A DNA stretch of 64,000 nucleotides from Shimia thalassica (GCF_001458215.1 NZ_CYTW01000002.1:1-64000), one strand, 5' to 3'. Shown: positions 25,351-34,621, numbered from the stretch's first letter. Notes: generated by a model not told the origin, from the letters alone. A program made the numbers and translations.

Positions 25351-26349
25351 ATGTTCCAAAAAACTTCACTCGCGCTTGGAGCGGCGTTGTCCTTTGGCAT
25401 CGCGCTCAGCGCATCCGCAGGGACGGTCATCAAAGTTGGCCACGGCGCAAACGAACAATATCACATGCACCGCGCCTTGCTGCGGTTCGAGGAACTGGTC
25501 GAGGCCGGTTCAAATGGTGAAATCGACGTCCAGATTTTTCCGTCGTCCCAAATGGGTCCTGATCGTGAAATGATCGAAGGTGTCCAGACCGGCGTTCTAG
25601 AGATGGCGGTGCCACCGTCGTCGTTCTTTGCGGGTTGGGATCCGGCATTTGCCGTGATCGAACTGCCCTATATGTACGCCAGCAAAGACATTGCCCTGGA
25701 TGTTTTCCACAGCGACACCGGCAGCGATATGCTGTCCCGTCTGGAAAATCAGGGGCTGGTCGGATTGGGCTGGCTGGAAAACGGTCTGCGCCATGTGACC
25801 AATAATGTGCGCCCGATTGAATCGCCTGCCGATCTGGATGGGGTCAAGCTGCGCACGATGAAAGTGCCTGCGCACGTGGCAACCTTTCAGGCTTTGGGGG
25901 CGAACCCGACCCCGATGAACTTTGGCGAAGTGTATTCCGCGCTGCAACAGGGTGTGATTGACGGTCAGGAAAACCCGATTGCCCTGATCGACTCGCAACG
26001 CTTTTACGAAGTGCAGGAACATGTGTCCCTGACCGGTCACGTCTTCACGGTCTACATTCCCGTCATCAGCCAAGCCTTCATGAACAGCCTGTCAGACGAC
26101 CATCAGGCGTTGATCAGGTCGGCCATGGCCGAGTCCGAGATCTATCAACAGGAGCTCGTCAACGGAGAAGAGGCTGGCCAGCTTCAGAAGATCCGCGATG
26201 CGGGCGTGAATGTTCTCGAACTGTCTGCCGAACAGCGTCAGGTCTTTTCGGATGCGACAATGGATGTGCGCGCCGAGTACCGCGACACGGTTGGCGCAGA
26301 AGCCTTTGATGCCTGGGTGGCAGCGGTCAAGGCCGCCAGCGCAGAATAA
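25351..26349 (+). CDS. TRAP transporter substrate-binding protein (DctP type)
   Basis: A 332-aa periplasmic solute receptor for a tripartite importer of organic or sugar acids. A signal peptide (LALGAALSFGIALSASA) precedes the mature start GTVIKVGHG. The family signature includes the conserved Arg in GVKLRTMKVPAH, which usually binds the substrate carboxylate, and QGVIDGQENP. AGGAGG precedes the ATG. It is followed by the small and large membrane subunits. Local genes suggest a sugar acid or 2-hydroxy acid as ligand. Confidence 0.92.
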   Translation: MFQKTSLALGAALSFGIALSASAGTVIKVGHGANEQYHMHRALLRFEELVEAGSNGEIDVQIFPSSQMGPDREMIEGVQTGVLEMAVPPSSFFAGWDPAFAVIELPYMYASKDIALDVFHSDTGSDMLSRLENQGLVGLGWLENGLRHVTNNVRPIESPADLDGVKLRTMKVPAHVATFQALGANPTPMNFGEVYSALQQGVIDGQENPIALIDSQRFYEVQEHVSLTGHVFTVYIPVISQAFMNSLSDDHQALIRSAMAESEIYQQELVNGEEAGQLQKIRDAGVNVLELSAEQRQVFSDATMDVRAEYRDTVGAEAFDAWVAAVKAASAE

Positions 26350-26409
26350 ACTGATCAGATGACCGGGGGCTGGCTCAGGCCGGTGCCCGGTCACAACGGG
26401 GGAGGGGAC

Positions 26410-26892
26410 ATGAATACTCTTAAGTGGCTGGATGCCAATTTTGAACGCCTGTTGGTGGCGTTGCTTTTGGCAGGGATTGTATTGCTGATCACGGCAAACG
26501 TTGTGATGCGCTATGTCTTGAACGCCTCGCTGGCGTGGGGAGAAGAGCTGACACTGTGGATCTTTGTCTGGTTTGTCTGGCTCTCGGTCAGCTATGCCTT
26601 TCAAAAAGGGGCCCACGTCAGGATCACGATCCTGCGTGATCTCGTGAGCGACAAACACAAACGTTATCTGGATATTTTGGTCGATATTCTTGTCATGGGC
26701 TTCCTGATCGTGCTGATTGTCGAATGCCTGACCCTGATGTCTCAGCCCTTTGTGCAAAGTCAAACATCCGTGGTTTTGGGCCTTCCAATTCCCATTTTAT
26801 ATGCCTCGGCGCCGGTTGGCGCGGCTTTGTCCACCTTTCGCATTTTCCAACATCTGCTGCGCACGCTGCGCGGTGACCAGAAACCCGCTTAG
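26410..26892 (+). CDS. TRAP transporter small permease (DctQ type)
   Basis: A 160-aa integral membrane protein with four hydrophobic segments (first about residues 14-35, last about 125-150) and the family pattern VMRYVLNASLAWGEEL. GGAGGGGAC precedes the ATG at 26410; an in-frame start 51 bases earlier lacks homology. It joins the DctM-type subunit in the membrane. Confidence 0.9.
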   Translation: MNTLKWLDANFERLLVALLLAGIVLLITANVVMRYVLNASLAWGEELTLWIFVWFVWLSVSYAFQKGAHVRITILRDLVSDKHKRYLDILVDILVMGFLIVLIVECLTLMSQPFVQSQTSVVLGLPIPILYASAPVGAALSTFRIFQHLLRTLRGDQKPA

Positions 26893-26901
26893 GAGCACAT
26901 C

Positions 26902-28185
26902 ATGATCAGTCTTGTTCTTTTCGCTTCTTTGTTTGTGTTGCTTTTGGTCAGCGTCCCCATTGGCATATGTCTTGGCCTGGCCACGATGCTTGTCATGGTG
27001 CTGGTGGATGGCACGCCGCCGATGGTTTTGCTCGCACGTTCGGTTGTCACTGGCGCAGACTCCTTTCCTTTGATCGCGGTGCCACTGTTCATTCTTGCAG
27101 GTGACCTGATGCAGCACGGCGGCATGTCACGGCGTCTGGTCGGGTTTGCGAATTCGCTCATCGGGCACATCCGCGCGGGCCTTGCCTATGTGAATGTTCT
27201 GGCTTGCGTCTTCTTTGCCGCCATTTCGGGGTCGTCCCCTGCAACCGTTGCGGCGATTGGCTCGAACCTAATTCCCGAGATGGAAAAGGTCGGCTACACC
27301 CGACGCTTCAGCAGTGCGCTCACGGCCTCGTCCGGAATGATCGGGGTGATGATCCCGCCAAGCATTCCTTTTATTATCTATGGGGTGACCGCCGAAGTCT
27401 CGATCGGCAAACTGTTTCTGGCGGGCGTGGTGCCGGGCATTCTGTTTGCCATCATGTTCATGGTGATCGCCCGTTTGTTGCTGCGCAAGGATCGCGATAT
27501 CGCGGAATCCACGACCAGTTTTTCCAAAGAAGCCGTCAAGACGAGCTTTCGTGAATCCATCTGGGCGTTGCTGGTGCCGGTCATTATTCTCGGGGGCATC
27601 TACAGCGGTGTTTTCACACCCACCGAAGCAGGCGCCATCGCGGTTGTGTATGCATTGCTGGTTGGCCTGTTCGTTTACGGGGATCTGACCTTTTCCGACC
27701 TGCCCAAAGTCTTTGCAGACAGCGCCAGAACCAGCGGGTCCATTCTTGTGCTTGTGATTATGGCCACTGCCTTTGGCCGGCTTATCACCATCGCGCGGAT
27801 TCCGTCGGATATCGCACTGTCCCTGACCAGCCTGTCTGACAATCCAATTGTCATTCTTTTGCTGATCAACCTGCTTTTGCTGGTCATCGGCATGTTCATG
27901 GAGACGATCTCGTCCATCATCATCATGACCCCCATCCTGTTGCCGGTCGCTACCGCCGTCGGCGTCGATCCGATCGCATTTGGTGTGATCATCACGGTCA
28001 ATCTTGCCATCGGGTTTTGTACGCCCCCTCTGGGCGTCAACCTGTTCGTCGCCAGCAGCATTTCCGGGGTGTCGATTGAAAAGCTGAGCAAATCCATTTT
28101 GCCGTTTTTCGTGGGGATGCTGATCCTGTTGTTCCTGATCACCTATGTGCCCGCAATTTCGCTAACCCTTCCTGCCTTGTGGTAA
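26902..28185 (+). CDS. TRAP transporter large permease (DctM type)
   Basis: A 427-aa membrane protein with about 12 hydrophobic helices. It is the sodium-coupled translocation subunit. Family motifs: PLFILAGDLMQHGG, FFAAISGSSPATVAAIG, MIPPSIPFIIYG, VFTPTEAGA and GFCTPPLGVNLFV. It starts nine bases after the small permease gene. A hairpin follows it at 28203-28227. Confidence 0.94.
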   Translation: MISLVLFASLFVLLLVSVPIGICLGLATMLVMVLVDGTPPMVLLARSVVTGADSFPLIAVPLFILAGDLMQHGGMSRRLVGFANSLIGHIRAGLAYVNVLACVFFAAISGSSPATVAAIGSNLIPEMEKVGYTRRFSSALTASSGMIGVMIPPSIPFIIYGVTAEVSIGKLFLAGVVPGILFAIMFMVIARLLLRKDRDIAESTTSFSKEAVKTSFRESIWALLVPVIILGGIYSGVFTPTEAGAIAVVYALLVGLFVYGDLTFSDLPKVFADSARTSGSILVLVIMATAFGRLITIARIPSDIALSLTSLSDNPIVILLLINLLLLVIGMFMETISSIIIMTPILLPVATAVGVDPIAFGVIITVNLAIGFCTPPLGVNLFVASSISGVSIEKLSKSILPFFVGMLILLFLITYVPAISLTLPALW

Positions 28186-28202
28186 CCCGCATGCCCCGCA
28201 GC

Positions 28203-28227
28203 GAACCGGACCCACGCGGTCCGGTTC
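28203..28227 (+). terminator. Hairpin after the TRAP genes
   Basis: GAACCGGACC and GGTCCGGTTC form a perfect 10-bp stem with a 5-nt loop. Only weak A/T follows, so some transcription probably continues into the dehydrogenase gene. Confidence 0.6.
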
Positions 28228-28278
28228 AAATAGAGCTTTCAATGCGCCGAATGGCGATCCCGAACAAAGGTGACTGCA

Positions 28279-29421
28279 ATGGATATTGATCTGTCCCATC
28301 CCTCAATCGAAGATTTGCGCCAGAGGGCCAAAAAGCGCATTCCCAAGTTCGCCTTTGAGTATCTGGACAGCGCCACAGGACGCGAAATGGGTCTCAAGGT
28401 GAACCGCGACGCTCTGGATGCCATCGGGTTCATGCCGGGTATCTTGCGCGGTCATGTGACGGCCGCGCTTGAAACAACCCTGATGGGAGATACGTATGCT
28501 GCGCCTTTCGGGATTGCACCCGTCGGCATGTCTGGTCTGATTTGGGCCGGAGCCGAGCGCAAGCTGGCGCAGGCTGCGGTCGAACATAACATCCCATTTT
28601 GCCTGTCGAGTGTGGCGGTGGCCTCGCCCGAAGACGTGGCGTCCAGCATCGGGAACAATGGCTGGTTTCAGCACTATCCGGTGAACTCTGCAGAATTGCG
28701 CCGCAAAATGCTGCCCCGGATCAAGGCCGCCGGTTTCGACAAGCTTATCATCACTGTAGATGTCCCCGAAGAAAGCCGCCGCGAGCGTCAAAGGCGGGCC
28801 AACCTGACAGTGCCGCCCAAGGTCGACGTGCAAACCGTGTCGTCCATGGCAATGCGGCCCGTATGGTGCCTTGCCCATCTGAGGGAAGGGATCGTTCCGC
28901 GTATGCGTTTCTTTGACGACTATATCTCACAGCGCGGGCGCGAAAGCTTTACTCACGCCGGTGCCTTGATACGCGGGTGTCCCGACTGGCAATACCTGCG
29001 GGAACTGCGACAGGAATGGGACGGGAAGCTGATCGTCAAAGGGGTGCAACGGCCAGAAGACGCAAAGCAACTTGTCGAGGAAGGCGCGGATTGCCTTTGG
29101 ATTTCCAACCACTCGGGGCGCCAGTTCGAAGCCGGACCTGCTGTGATTGACCAGCTTCCGAAAATCCGCGAGGCCGTTGGGCCGGACATGCCGCTGATCT
29201 ACGATTCCGGCGTGGCCTGGGGGCTGGACGTGATGCGGGCGTTGGCAAAGGGCGCGAATTTCGTGATGTTGGGCCGTGCTTTTCAATACGGCGTGGCCGC
29301 CTTTGGCAGGAAAGGTATCGACCATGTGATCCACATTCTGCGTGCCGATATCCAGTCGAACATGAGCCAGCTTGGCATTGAAGATATGGACCAGCTTCCG
29401 GACCTCTTGCTGGACAGCTGA
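28279..29421 (+). CDS. FMN-dependent alpha-hydroxy-acid dehydrogenase (LldD-like)
   Basis: A 380-aa TIM-barrel flavoenzyme oxidising an L-2-hydroxy acid (lactate, glycolate, mandelate types) to the 2-oxo acid. FMN and substrate residues are visible in APFGIAPVGMSGL, the Lys in LIVKGVQRPEDA, and the active-site His-Arg pair in SNHSGRQ. The family signature is normally SNHGGRQ or SNHAGRQ; the Ser here is unusual. AAAGG is placed well for the ATG at 28279. It follows the TRAP importer, so it may oxidise the imported acid, or lactate formed from methylglyoxal. Confidence 0.88.
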   Translation: MDIDLSHPSIEDLRQRAKKRIPKFAFEYLDSATGREMGLKVNRDALDAIGFMPGILRGHVTAALETTLMGDTYAAPFGIAPVGMSGLIWAGAERKLAQAAVEHNIPFCLSSVAVASPEDVASSIGNNGWFQHYPVNSAELRRKMLPRIKAAGFDKLIITVDVPEESRRERQRRANLTVPPKVDVQTVSSMAMRPVWCLAHLREGIVPRMRFFDDYISQRGRESFTHAGALIRGCPDWQYLRELRQEWDGKLIVKGVQRPEDAKQLVEEGADCLWISNHSGRQFEAGPAVIDQLPKIREAVGPDMPLIYDSGVAWGLDVMRALAKGANFVMLGRAFQYGVAAFGRKGIDHVIHILRADIQSNMSQLGIEDMDQLPDLLLDS

Positions 29422-29477
29422 ACAGGGCAATGCGGGGCCTTAGGGCCCTCATTGCGGTCCCGAATTGGACGCGTGGC

Positions 29478-30227
29478 CTAGCACACAATCATCTCGGTTT
29501 CGCTTTCGCTGCAAAGATCGTTAATGGGCAAGGGCAACGGCGCGTCTGTAAACACCTTGGTGACCGAAGCAAGGTTGCCAATGCGCCCCGGCGCAGTGCG
29601 CCCGATCTTGGTCTGGTCCGCGACAACAAAGGTGGACTTGGCCTGCCGCAAAATCGCTTTGGTGGCATGGACTTCCTGAAGGTCGAATTCCAGAAGATCA
29701 CCTTCTTCGTCGATCCCCGCACAGCTGATGATTGCCAGATCAAATTTGAACAGATCCACAACCTGTGTGGTCAGGTTTCCAAGCAGACCACCGTCGGACC
29801 GCCTCAGGTTGCCGCCCGCAACGATGATGTCACAGTCGGGATTGGCCGAAAGAATGTTGGCGCTGTTCAGACTGTTTGTCACAATCAAAAGGTTCTTGTG
29901 GGACAGCAATTCGCGCGACACCGCTTCGTTTGTTGTGCCGATATTCACAAAGATCGAGGCGTTTTCGGGAACATGCGCTGCACATGCGCGGCCGATGCGG
30001 GCTTTTCCTGCGGCATTCAGTTCCTGCCGCTGGATATAGTCCAGATTGACAACCCCGCTGGGCATCACGGCGCCGCCATGCACGCGTTCAAGTTTGCCCG
30101 TTTCTGCCAGATCCGCCAAATCCCGCCGGATTGTCTGGGTGGTGACACCAAATCGTTGGGCCAGATCATCAACCAGAACTTTGCCTTCTGATTTCGCGAT
30201 TTCAAGTATTTCGACAGTTCGAATCAT
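29478..30227 (-). CDS. DeoR-family transcriptional regulator (GlpR-like)
   Basis: A 249-aa repressor-type protein. The N-terminal winged helix includes VDDLAQRFGVTTQTIRRDL followed by LERVHGGAV, the GlpR/DeoR hallmark. The DeoRC sugar-phosphate sensor covers about residues 75-230 (NIGTTNEAVSREL; the GGNLRRSDGGLLG loop). It is divergent from pyruvate kinase and GAPDH, and GlpR-like ATGTTC half-sites cluster between them, so it likely controls these glycolytic genes in response to a sugar phosphate. Confidence 0.9.
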   Translation of the reverse strand: MIRTVEILEIAKSEGKVLVDDLAQRFGVTTQTIRRDLADLAETGKLERVHGGAVMPSGVVNLDYIQRQELNAAGKARIGRACAAHVPENASIFVNIGTTNEAVSRELLSHKNLLIVTNSLNSANILSANPDCDIIVAGGNLRRSDGGLLGNLTTQVVDLFKFDLAIISCAGIDEEGDLLEFDLQEVHATKAILRQAKSTFVVADQTKIGRTAPGRIGNLASVTKVFTDAPLPLPINDLCSESETEMIVC

Positions 30228-30245
30228 GCCGGTTTCAACAGTCCT

Positions 30246-30389
30246 TGTTCAAATGAATGTTCAGTAATGTTCATCTTGCAGGGTGAATTGAGGAAAACCA
30301 CAGGTTTTTCGCGCAAATACAGGAATTTCGGCCCTAAATGAACATTTTTGATTGACCGGAGTGTTCATATTGGTCCAGTTAGCGCTAAC
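30246..30389 (+). promoter_or_regulatory. Regulatory region: repeated TGTTCA half-sites and a LacI-like palindrome
   Basis: TGTTCA occurs at 30246, 30258, 30268 and 30362, and its complement TGAACA at 30339, all between the DeoR gene and pyk. E. coli GlpR binds sites built from ATGTTC, so these fit the adjacent DeoR-type protein. A perfect 12-bp palindrome GTTAGCGCTAAC at 30378-30389 resembles a LacI-family operator and may bind a second regulator encoded elsewhere. Confidence 0.55.
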
Positions 30390-30424
30390 ATTTGATCGAA
30401 ATGAAAGAAATGGAACATTCACCG

Positions 30425-31864
30425 ATGCGACAAAGAAAAGTTAAAATCGTCGCGACCCTTGGACCCGCGTCCAACACATACGACGTTATTCGCAACCTCA
30501 AGCAAGAGGGCGCAGATGTCTTTCGTCTCAACATGAGCCACGGACAGCAAGCGGATATCGCCAAGCTGCATGGCGCCATTCGCGAGGTCGAGAAAGACCT
30601 TGGTGAACCCATTTGTATTCTGGCCGACCTGCAAGGGCCAAAGCTGCGTTGTGGTGAGTTCGACGGCGGCGAGGCCCATCTGCAAGCGGGCGGCGAATTC
30701 CGTTTTGATCTGGATACCCGCGCCGGAGACGACACCAGAGTGTGTTTGCCGCATCCGGAAATCTTTCGCGCATTGCACCCCGGTGTCAGCATTCTTGTCA
30801 ACGATGGCTTGCTGCGCCTGACCGTTCTCGACTGCGCAGCCGACTTTGCCCGTTGCCGAGTGGACGTCGGAGGACGGATTTCGAACCGCAAAGGGGTCAA
30901 CGTGCCTGATGTGGTTCTGCCGCTTGCAGCCCTGTCGGAAAAAGATCGCAAAGATCTCGAGTTTGTCTGTGAACTGGGCGTGGACTGGATTGCCCTGTCG
31001 TTTGTCCAGCGCCCCGAAGACGTGATCGAAGCGCAAGATCTCGTGAAGGGCCGCGCACGCGTGCTCAGCAAAATCGAGAAACCCGCAGCAGTCGCAGCCT
31101 TTCAGGATATTCTGACCCAATCCGAAGGGATCATGGTGGCACGCGGTGACTTGGGCGTCGAACTGCCGGTACAGCAGGTCCCTTCGATCCAGAAAAGACT
31201 GGTTCGGGAATGCCGCAAGGTGGGCAAACCGGTCATTGTCGCCACCCAGATGCTGGAAAGCATGACGTCGGCCCCCGTGCCGACACGGGCCGAAGTGTCC
31301 GATGTCGCCGCAGCGATCTATGAAGGTGCGGATGCCGTCATGTTGTCAGCGGAATCTGCCGCAGGCGATTTCCCGATCGAAGCCGTGCGCACCATGAACG
31401 ACGTTGCATTGGAAACAGAGCGGGATGCGGGTTATCGCCAGACCATTGAGGCCAGCCGTGTGCCGTGCCGTGATACCATCGCAGGCGCAACAACCGCCGC
31501 CGCACGCGAAATCGCGGAAACAACCGAGCTTAAGGCGATTTGTTGCTATACCCAGTCGGGATACACAGCACAGCTTGCGTCGCGCGAAAAGCCGCGCGTG
31601 CCCATCATCGCCCTGACACCAAACGTCGAAACCGCCCGGCACCTTGGTCTTGTCTGGGGGTTGACCTGTGTGCCTGTCGCTCGGGGTTCGCGGTTTCGCG
31701 ACGCTGTTGTGTCGGCGGTCAGCACCGCGCGCCGTATCGGCGTGGCACAGGGTGACGAAAAGATCGTGATCACCGCAGGGGTGCCCCTCAACGTCAAGGG
31801 CGGCACCAACATTCTTCGGATCGCGCCCGTGAACGAGACGCTGGAAGCGTCGGAAGATCAGTAG
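30425..31864 (+). CDS. pyk: Pyruvate kinase
   Basis: A 479-aa glycolytic enzyme converting phosphoenolpyruvate and ADP to pyruvate and ATP. Family landmarks: KIVATLGPAS, RLNMSHG, DLQGPKLR, SKIEKP, MVARGDLGVE, ATQMLESM and the C-terminal KGGTNILRI. The ATG at 30425 gives the standard start (MRQRKVKIVATLGP); starts at 30392, 30401 and 30410 are also in frame. The ATP-lid domain and C-terminal domain are complete. It forms a pair with gap and is divergent from the DeoR gene. Confidence 0.94.
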   Translation: MRQRKVKIVATLGPASNTYDVIRNLKQEGADVFRLNMSHGQQADIAKLHGAIREVEKDLGEPICILADLQGPKLRCGEFDGGEAHLQAGGEFRFDLDTRAGDDTRVCLPHPEIFRALHPGVSILVNDGLLRLTVLDCAADFARCRVDVGGRISNRKGVNVPDVVLPLAALSEKDRKDLEFVCELGVDWIALSFVQRPEDVIEAQDLVKGRARVLSKIEKPAAVAAFQDILTQSEGIMVARGDLGVELPVQQVPSIQKRLVRECRKVGKPVIVATQMLESMTSAPVPTRAEVSDVAAAIYEGADAVMLSAESAAGDFPIEAVRTMNDVALETERDAGYRQTIEASRVPCRDTIAGATTAAAREIAETTELKAICCYTQSGYTAQLASREKPRVPIIALTPNVETARHLGLVWGLTCVPVARGSRFRDAVVSAVSTARRIGVAQGDEKIVITAGVPLNVKGGTNILRIAPVNETLEASEDQ

Positions 31865-31900
31865 CTCTTATCAAAATCGATCATCTCAGGAGGAGAGATC

Positions 31901-32902
31901 ATGACTGTAAATGTTGCAATTAACGGATTTGGTCGCATTGGCCGTTGTGTCCTAAGATCGCTGGTAGAGGCAGGCCGCAACGACGTGAATATTGTTGCGA
32001 TCAATGATCTGGGTCCGGTTGAAACCAACGCACATTTGTTGAAATACGACAGCGTGCACGGCCCCCTCAAAACCGAAATCTCGGTTGAGGACAACGCTCT
32101 TGTTGTCGGAAGCCAGAGAATTCGTGTCAGCGCCGAACGCGACCCGTCAAAGCTGGCTTGGGGCGACGTTGATGTGGCCTTGGAATGCACGGGCATCTTC
32201 ACCAAACGCCAAGCCGCGCTTCAGCATCTGGGCAACGGATCGAAAAAGGTTCTGGTCTCTGCACCCGCCACAGGCGCGGATAAAACCATTGTCTATGGCG
32301 TGAACCATCTCAGCCTGACAGGTAAGGATGTCGTGGTGTCAAACGCAAGTTGCACGACCAATTGTCTCTCGCCGGTGGCCAAGGTGCTGGACGATGCTTT
32401 CGGGATCGAGACCGGCTATATGACCACGATCCATTCCTATACCGGAGATCAGCCCACGCTGGATGCGATGCACTCTGATCTTTATCGGGCGCGGGCGGCG
32501 GCTTTGTCGATGATCCCTACATCGACCGGCGCGGCGCGAGCTGTTGGTGAGGTGCTGCCAAACCTGAAGGGACGGCTGGACGGCTCGGCCATCCGCGTGC
32601 CAACCCCGAACGTGTCCGCCGTGGATCTGTGTTTCACCACAGCCAAAAGCGCAACGGTTGAGGATATCAACAACGCCATCCGCGAGGCAGCAAACGGCGA
32701 AATGCGCGGCGTGCTTGCGATCAACGATGAGCCGCTTGTCTCTACCGACTTCAACCACAACCCGCATTCGTCGATTTTTGCGAGCCAGCAAACGCGCCTG
32801 ACGGATGGGGGCATGTTCCGTATCCTGAGCTGGTATGACAACGAATGGGGCTTCTCGAACCGGATGCTGGACACGGCCTTGGTCATGGCGCGTGCCTCGT
32901 AA
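31901..32902 (+). CDS. gap: Glyceraldehyde-3-phosphate dehydrogenase, type I
   Basis: A 333-aa NAD(P)-dependent enzyme oxidising glyceraldehyde 3-phosphate. NGFGRIGRCVLRS is the cofactor fold, the catalytic Cys lies in SNASCTTNCLSP, and SYTGDQPTLD and WYDNEWGFSNRM are standard. An AGGAGGAGAG ribosome site precedes the ATG. With pyk it forms a small unit just behind the KDPGal pathway, whose aldolase produces this substrate. It may be a second, catabolic copy; the rest of the genome is not visible. Confidence 0.94.
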   Translation: MTVNVAINGFGRIGRCVLRSLVEAGRNDVNIVAINDLGPVETNAHLLKYDSVHGPLKTEISVEDNALVVGSQRIRVSAERDPSKLAWGDVDVALECTGIFTKRQAALQHLGNGSKKVLVSAPATGADKTIVYGVNHLSLTGKDVVVSNASCTTNCLSPVAKVLDDAFGIETGYMTTIHSYTGDQPTLDAMHSDLYRARAAALSMIPTSTGAARAVGEVLPNLKGRLDGSAIRVPTPNVSAVDLCFTTAKSATVEDINNAIREAANGEMRGVLAINDEPLVSTDFNHNPHSSIFASQQTRLTDGGMFRILSWYDNEWGFSNRMLDTALVMARAS

Positions 32903-33042
32903 AAACGCGGCCTTGGCGGGTCTCGCCTTCTGTAAAAGAGAGAGGCGTCCCAACGATCAAGAAAAGTCCCGTCTCCAGAAAGCGTCTCACCGGACGTGTT
33001 GTAAAGCCAGACCCATCGCACGGCGCAACAGGCCCTTGCAAC

Positions 33043-33078
33043 AAACACCCCCCGCAGATTTTTGCGGGGGGTGTTTTG
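33043..33078 (+). terminator. Strong rho-independent terminator after gap
   Basis: AAACACCCCCCGCA (33043-33056) and TGCGGGGGGTGTTT (33063-33076) form a perfect 14-bp stem with a 6-nt loop and a T-run. It sits in the 385-bp region 32903-33287, in which I see no gene and no other convincing signal. Confidence 0.88.
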
Positions 33079-33287
33079 ATTTGGGACAGTAACTATGCGG
33101 CCGGAGCTGCCGTTGGGCTTGTTTCCAGCAACGGCAACATTCGGCCCAGAGCCGACCTTGATGATCAGTGCGGCGAAGGTCCGGTTTAAGCAAAACCAGA
33201 GTGCTCGGACCGCTGCCAATCTGGAAACAGGCTTGCTTGATAACTGCCTAAAACATTAAGTGGTCTGAGCAGTTAGTGGAGCAGCCG

Positions 33288-34364
33288 ATGAGCAACAACC
33301 GATTTCTGAGAGAATATGGTGATACAGATTTCATTACCGGCCTCCGTGCACTTGCTGCCACGATGGTTGTAATCATACATACCGGAGCATTTTTAGGCTG
33401 GGGCGCGGCTGGTAGCGCGATAACCCACGCGGGTAAATACGGCGTGGACATTTTCTTCGTTATTTCTGGGTTTACGATCGCCAAAACATTCACAGAAGCG
33501 AGCAGCTATCGCACATATTTAACAAGGCGAATAATGCGAATTTTGCCGCTCTATTATGTGCTTATTACGTTCGCAATCCTTGTCGTTGCAACTAACCTTA
33601 TCAGCCCATCGTATTGGATGCTTCAATTTGGAGCTAAGCCTGACTTCTACAATTGGATTATGCATCTTAGCATGTTGAGTTACCTTGATTATCGAGTGGC
33701 CAATTCCGTTTTGGGCGTGGAGTGGTCAATACCCATTGAAGTATTTTGGTATGTTGCTCTGCCTTCAATGCTTTTTCTTTCAAAATCTCTCAAAGGAGCC
33801 GTCGCAGCAATGTTCGCATTGGCATTCCTTACTGCAACGTTCTCTTACGCGTCAAAGAAGTTTTTGGGTACGAGCCTTCCCATAAAGTGGACGCCCATAT
33901 CCCAAGGGCATTTGTTCTTTTTAGGGGCTTGGGCTTTCTTTTTTCGTTCGCGTAATGCGGGCGAGCAACAGAAGCATGCCAAAATCTGGATTATGGTTGC
34001 TACGAGCGCAATGCTGGTCCCGATGATAGTTGAATTTGGAGGCCGAGGGGAAGTCTTCGCTCTTTCCACGGCAATTTTCATAGCCTTTCTTCAACCTGAT
34101 CAATTTAGGGTTTTGTGTCGAATTCTAACGGTTCGGCCAATGCTGTTTTTGGGGTCAATAAGTTTTAGCATCTACCTGATCCACCCACTGGTCATACAAG
34201 TGTTAGAGGACTTTGGGATGATAAACGAAACAGGTGGCTTTGCGAAGTTTTCTTTAGTCTACGGCATCACCGTGGCATTTTCTTCCTGTACCTATATTTT
34301 GATAGAGAAGCCGACTAACAAATTTGGCCGGAAAATGGTCGAAAGAGAAAAGTTGAACGTATAA
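33288..34364 (+). CDS. Membrane acyltransferase family 3 (OafA/YrhL-like)
   Basis: A 358-aa integral membrane O-acyltransferase with about ten hydrophobic segments. FITGLRALAATMVVIIH contains the conserved Arg and His of the Acyl_transf_3 family, and GVDIFFVISGF is its second hallmark. These proteins acylate surface polysaccharides, lipids or peptidoglycan. The ATG at 33288 follows GGAG. The gene is clearly more AT-rich than its neighbours and has no functional link to the flanking genes, which suggests horizontal acquisition, perhaps for varying a surface glycan. Confidence 0.85.
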   Translation: MSNNRFLREYGDTDFITGLRALAATMVVIIHTGAFLGWGAAGSAITHAGKYGVDIFFVISGFTIAKTFTEASSYRTYLTRRIMRILPLYYVLITFAILVVATNLISPSYWMLQFGAKPDFYNWIMHLSMLSYLDYRVANSVLGVEWSIPIEVFWYVALPSMLFLSKSLKGAVAAMFALAFLTATFSYASKKFLGTSLPIKWTPISQGHLFFLGAWAFFFRSRNAGEQQKHAKIWIMVATSAMLVPMIVEFGGRGEVFALSTAIFIAFLQPDQFRVLCRILTVRPMLFLGSISFSIYLIHPLVIQVLEDFGMINETGGFAKFSLVYGITVAFSSCTYILIEKPTNKFGRKMVEREKLNV

Positions 34365-34621
34365 CACTTCACTAACCCCGAGCGAATTCAAAACCTAGTT
34401 TATTGGTTTTGCGGTAATTCGGGCAAATCTCAGCGAATGACCGCAGTTCGTCCTTACTTCCAGTTTGCGCAACTTGCAGTATTTGTCATTTTGGGCTCAA
34501 ACCAGACCTTCGCCATGGATCATCTCGGATGGAAAACGATCATGCGCGGCATTGGCACAAATGCCTAGCTTTGTGTTCTCTTCCAAACTCTGGAGGTTAA
34601 GTCGCGCATCAAAGCGAAGTT

